From positions 169,901-233,900 of the forward strand of contig NZ_JABEDH010000004.1 of assembly GCF_029285175.1 (NCBI RefSeq): a stretch of 64,000 nt of DNA, written 5' to 3'. A program made the position numbers and the translations under genes. Positions within the stretch are counted from its first letter, which is position 1. Each line of letters opens with the position of its first letter. The notes beneath the pieces were generated by a model, which saw nothing but the letters and a program-made list of their open reading frames with translations, had not been told where the DNA came from and made no database searches. This stretch comes from Sulfitobacter sp. M05 (GTDB lineage: Bacteria; Pseudomonadota; Alphaproteobacteria; Rhodobacterales; Rhodobacteraceae). Of the stretch, positions 62,833 to 64,000 are shown piece after piece.

Positions 62833-63485
62833 GTCATATTCTCGCTTTCCAGCGCTGTTATTCGCTTCATAACCCGCTCCGATATTGATCGAATGGGTTG
62901 AGACAGATCAGTTTCAGCGTATTCTTTCTGAAGGTACTGACGGTCCTTGAGTGCTGTACCGCCTTGTTCACCTGCGATTTCGGCAACCAATTCTGCCCGA
63001 TCCTTATACCAGGCCAACTCTGTTGCGGCTTGAGCGAGCGTCTCCATTGCTTCCAGCCCTTGTTGCGTGAGAAGATACAAGTGACGTTGGATGTGCCCGG
63101 GTTGTCCGGTCCGTTTAATGCGGATCAAATCTGCGGCCCTAAGGATGGCCAAAGCGTTATCTAGCGGTTCAAATGCACCAAAATGATAGCGGATCATTGG
63201 TAGGTGGCGGAGGTCAGGCTCTCGATCATCGAAAATACGCTTTGCCGTGTCAAAGGTCTCTTTCAAACCGGTTTCTTCATAGGCATTCAATAACTCATTC
63301 GCTAGGTAGTCTGGGTATCGCATCCAGAAATCCAGCGCCTGCAGCCGAGCTTGCCCATCTAGTATTGCAACGACGTCTTGATCCCACTTCCCGTGTTCAG
63401 GCTCTCTACCGCCAGCGACAATACATGCCAACAGTCTAACGGCGCTTTGACGGTCAGATGGTTTGTCCAAATAAACTATACCCAA
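62829..63485 (-). CDS. winged-helix-like middle component of the ATPase operon
   Basis: 218 residues from a TTG at 63485 (KLGIVYLDKPSDRQ at the start). The frame stays open upstream to about 63597 without ATG or GTG, so the true start is uncertain. Residues about 90-150 look like a winged helix (YHFGAFEPLDNALAILRAADLIRIKRTGQPGHIQRHLYLLTQQGLEAMETL), and the C-terminus is a coiled helix (RSISERVMKRITALE). Small proteins of this type and size stand before the ATPase in ABC-three-component systems and act as a bridge between ATPase and effector. No closer family could be named. Confidence 0.75.
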   Translation of the reverse strand: MGIVYLDKPSDRQSAVRLLACIVAGGREPEHGKWDQDVVAILDGQARLQALDFWMRYPDYLANELLNAYEETGLKETFDTAKRIFDDREPDLRHLPMIRYHFGAFEPLDNALAILRAADLIRIKRTGQPGHIQRHLYLLTQQGLEAMETLAQAATELAWYKDRAELVAEIAGEQGGTALKDRQYLQKEYAETDLSQPIRSISERVMKRITALESENMT

Positions 63486-63569
63486 TTTGCGTCCGCATTC
63501 CTCTCCTAATGCTTTGCCCCATGAACGTTCATTCGGAGACTTTGCTTTGAAATGCGGTTCAATTTCTTG

Positions 63570-63603
63570 GTTTAAGTGTTCGCCTTTGAGGTGTATTTGT
63601 CAA
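63570..63603 (-). promoter_or_regulatory. candidate promoter of the ATPase operon
   Basis: On the minus strand TTGACA (63603-63598), a perfect -35 box, is followed after 17 bases by AACACT, a weak -10. It lies about 115 bases upstream of the TTG start and inside the open part of the frame, which argues that translation starts downstream of it. Confidence 0.4.
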
Positions 63604-63692
63604 CGTCACGTAGTTAATGTCAGGTTCTGGCGATAAGCATTTCTGACCGTCCTGATTACCGCGAAAAAGATTAAGAAATGAGCTGAGACCAA

Positions 63693-63870
63693 TTGCCAAA
63701 ATCTAAGCGACAGAAGTTGGGGGCTGTGGGAGAAAGCATGTTTGCGGCACTGGCAACAACCGCTCGACTGATCGTCAACTCCAGTGAGCGAGACCAAAAG
63801 GGCTGGGACTTTTTCATTCAGGAGGCGGGAGAGACCTCAGATATTGGTAGGCCGCTCGATCAGCGGACTG
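63693..63870 (+). pseudogene. DUF4365-like nuclease-fold protein, truncated by an insertion sequence
   Basis: A frame opening with TTG at 63693 (or ATG at 63738) reads LPKSKRQKLGAVGES, then AALATTARLIVNSSERDQKGWDFFIQE. This is the pattern of the DUF4365-type restriction-enzyme fold with Glu (VGES) and Asp (KGWD). In relatives a Q-x-K motif follows shortly after. Here the similarity stops around 63870 (RPLDQRTE), where an IS3-family element begins. The gene is divergent from the ATPase operon and could have been part of the same defence locus. Confidence 0.55.
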
Positions 63871-63936
63871 AATTGGACCTGTCACGGTTTGATGCCGCTC
63901 CTTTGATAGCATTTATTGCAGCAAAGGAGATGAACT

Positions 63937-64000
63937 ATGGGACTGAAACGGACGGACGAATTCCGCCAAGATGCTGTGCGGATTGCATTGACAAGCGGGC
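63937..64000 (+). CDS. IS3-family transposase OrfA, partial
   Basis: The ATG at 63937, with AAAGGAG upstream, opens MGLKRTDEFRQDAVRIALTSG, a typical start of an IS3-family OrfA helix-turn-helix protein. It runs off the right edge. The element's left end is probably near 63870, where the DUF4365-like frame loses similarity. It looks intact as far as seen. Confidence 0.8.
   Translation, partial: MGLKRTDEFRQDAVRIALTSG

Noticed and set aside
63606..63797. 63-codon minus-strand frame upstream of the ATPase operon
   Set aside because: It lies antisense to the DUF4365-like frame, which has recognisable motifs; no similarity for the minus frame.
1..64000. CRISPR array or retron-like non-coding RNA
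   Set aside because: No regularly spaced direct repeats and no reverse transcriptase or cas gene were seen anywhere in the window.

Overview
The window looks like chromosomal DNA of a marine alphaproteobacterium of the Roseobacter group (Rhodobacterales). The evidence is the gene families and their order: hisS-hisZ-hisG with the short HisG that needs HisZ, a DUF1489 gene, a B12-dependent NrdJ ribonucleotide reductase, a DUF6998 protein, a dimethylglycine/sarcosine dehydrogenase-like enzyme, and many periplasmic-binding-protein ABC importers. Most of the middle is GC-rich; both ends (about 1-9.4 kb and 57-64 kb) are visibly more AT-rich and hold most of the decayed mobile DNA. The genus cannot be named from this sequence alone.

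Layout. 1-1.6 kb: the C-terminal end of an RTX-type secreted protein, an IS3 remnant and a decayed type II thioesterase. 1.6-8.8 kb: a dipeptide-type ABC importer (binding protein, two permeases, fused double ATPase) with an XRE-cupin regulator and an M24 peptidase. 9.1-9.9 kb: a scar made of IS5 and IS3 fragments and a truncated nitronate monooxygenase. 9.9-11.6 kb: tautomerase, NTF2-like protein and GST, divergent from an HxlR regulator. 12.1-19.2 kb: a Ugp-like ABC importer with two tandem metallophosphoesterases and a divergent LysR regulator. 19.2-34.9 kb: an IS1182-type remnant, tRNA-Gln, an MscS channel, oxidoreductases, gamma-glutamyltransferase, a GlcD-like FAD oxidase, a DMGDH-like enzyme, a DUF6998 protein, a GH25 lipoprotein, a methyltransferase, an aldo/keto reductase and a GST. 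35.2-36.3 kb: an M15-type peptidase with a peptidoglycan-binding-like N-terminus. 36.3-45.6 kb: one long purine operon, xdhA-xdhB-xdhC followed by a BMP-family nucleoside importer. 45.7-57 kb: housekeeping genes dnaE, a lipoprotein gene, slyX, hisS, hisZ, hisG, a DUF1489 gene and nrdJ.

57-64 kb is an accessory island. It holds an XRE regulator with a clear operator, a small coupled ORF, an uncharacterised protein, a metallophosphoesterase and an orphan Phd/YefM antitoxin. These are followed on the other strand by a tight three-gene operon: a winged-helix-like protein, an SMC/Rad50-like ATPase with a zinc ribbon in its coiled coil, and a large helical protein ending in a PD-(D/E)XK nuclease-like domain. 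The architecture resembles Lamassu / ABC-three-component defence systems without matching one I can name, and it is the best candidate here for an undescribed system. Divergent from it, at the right edge, a DUF4365-like nuclease gene is cut off by an IS3-family element that runs out of the window.
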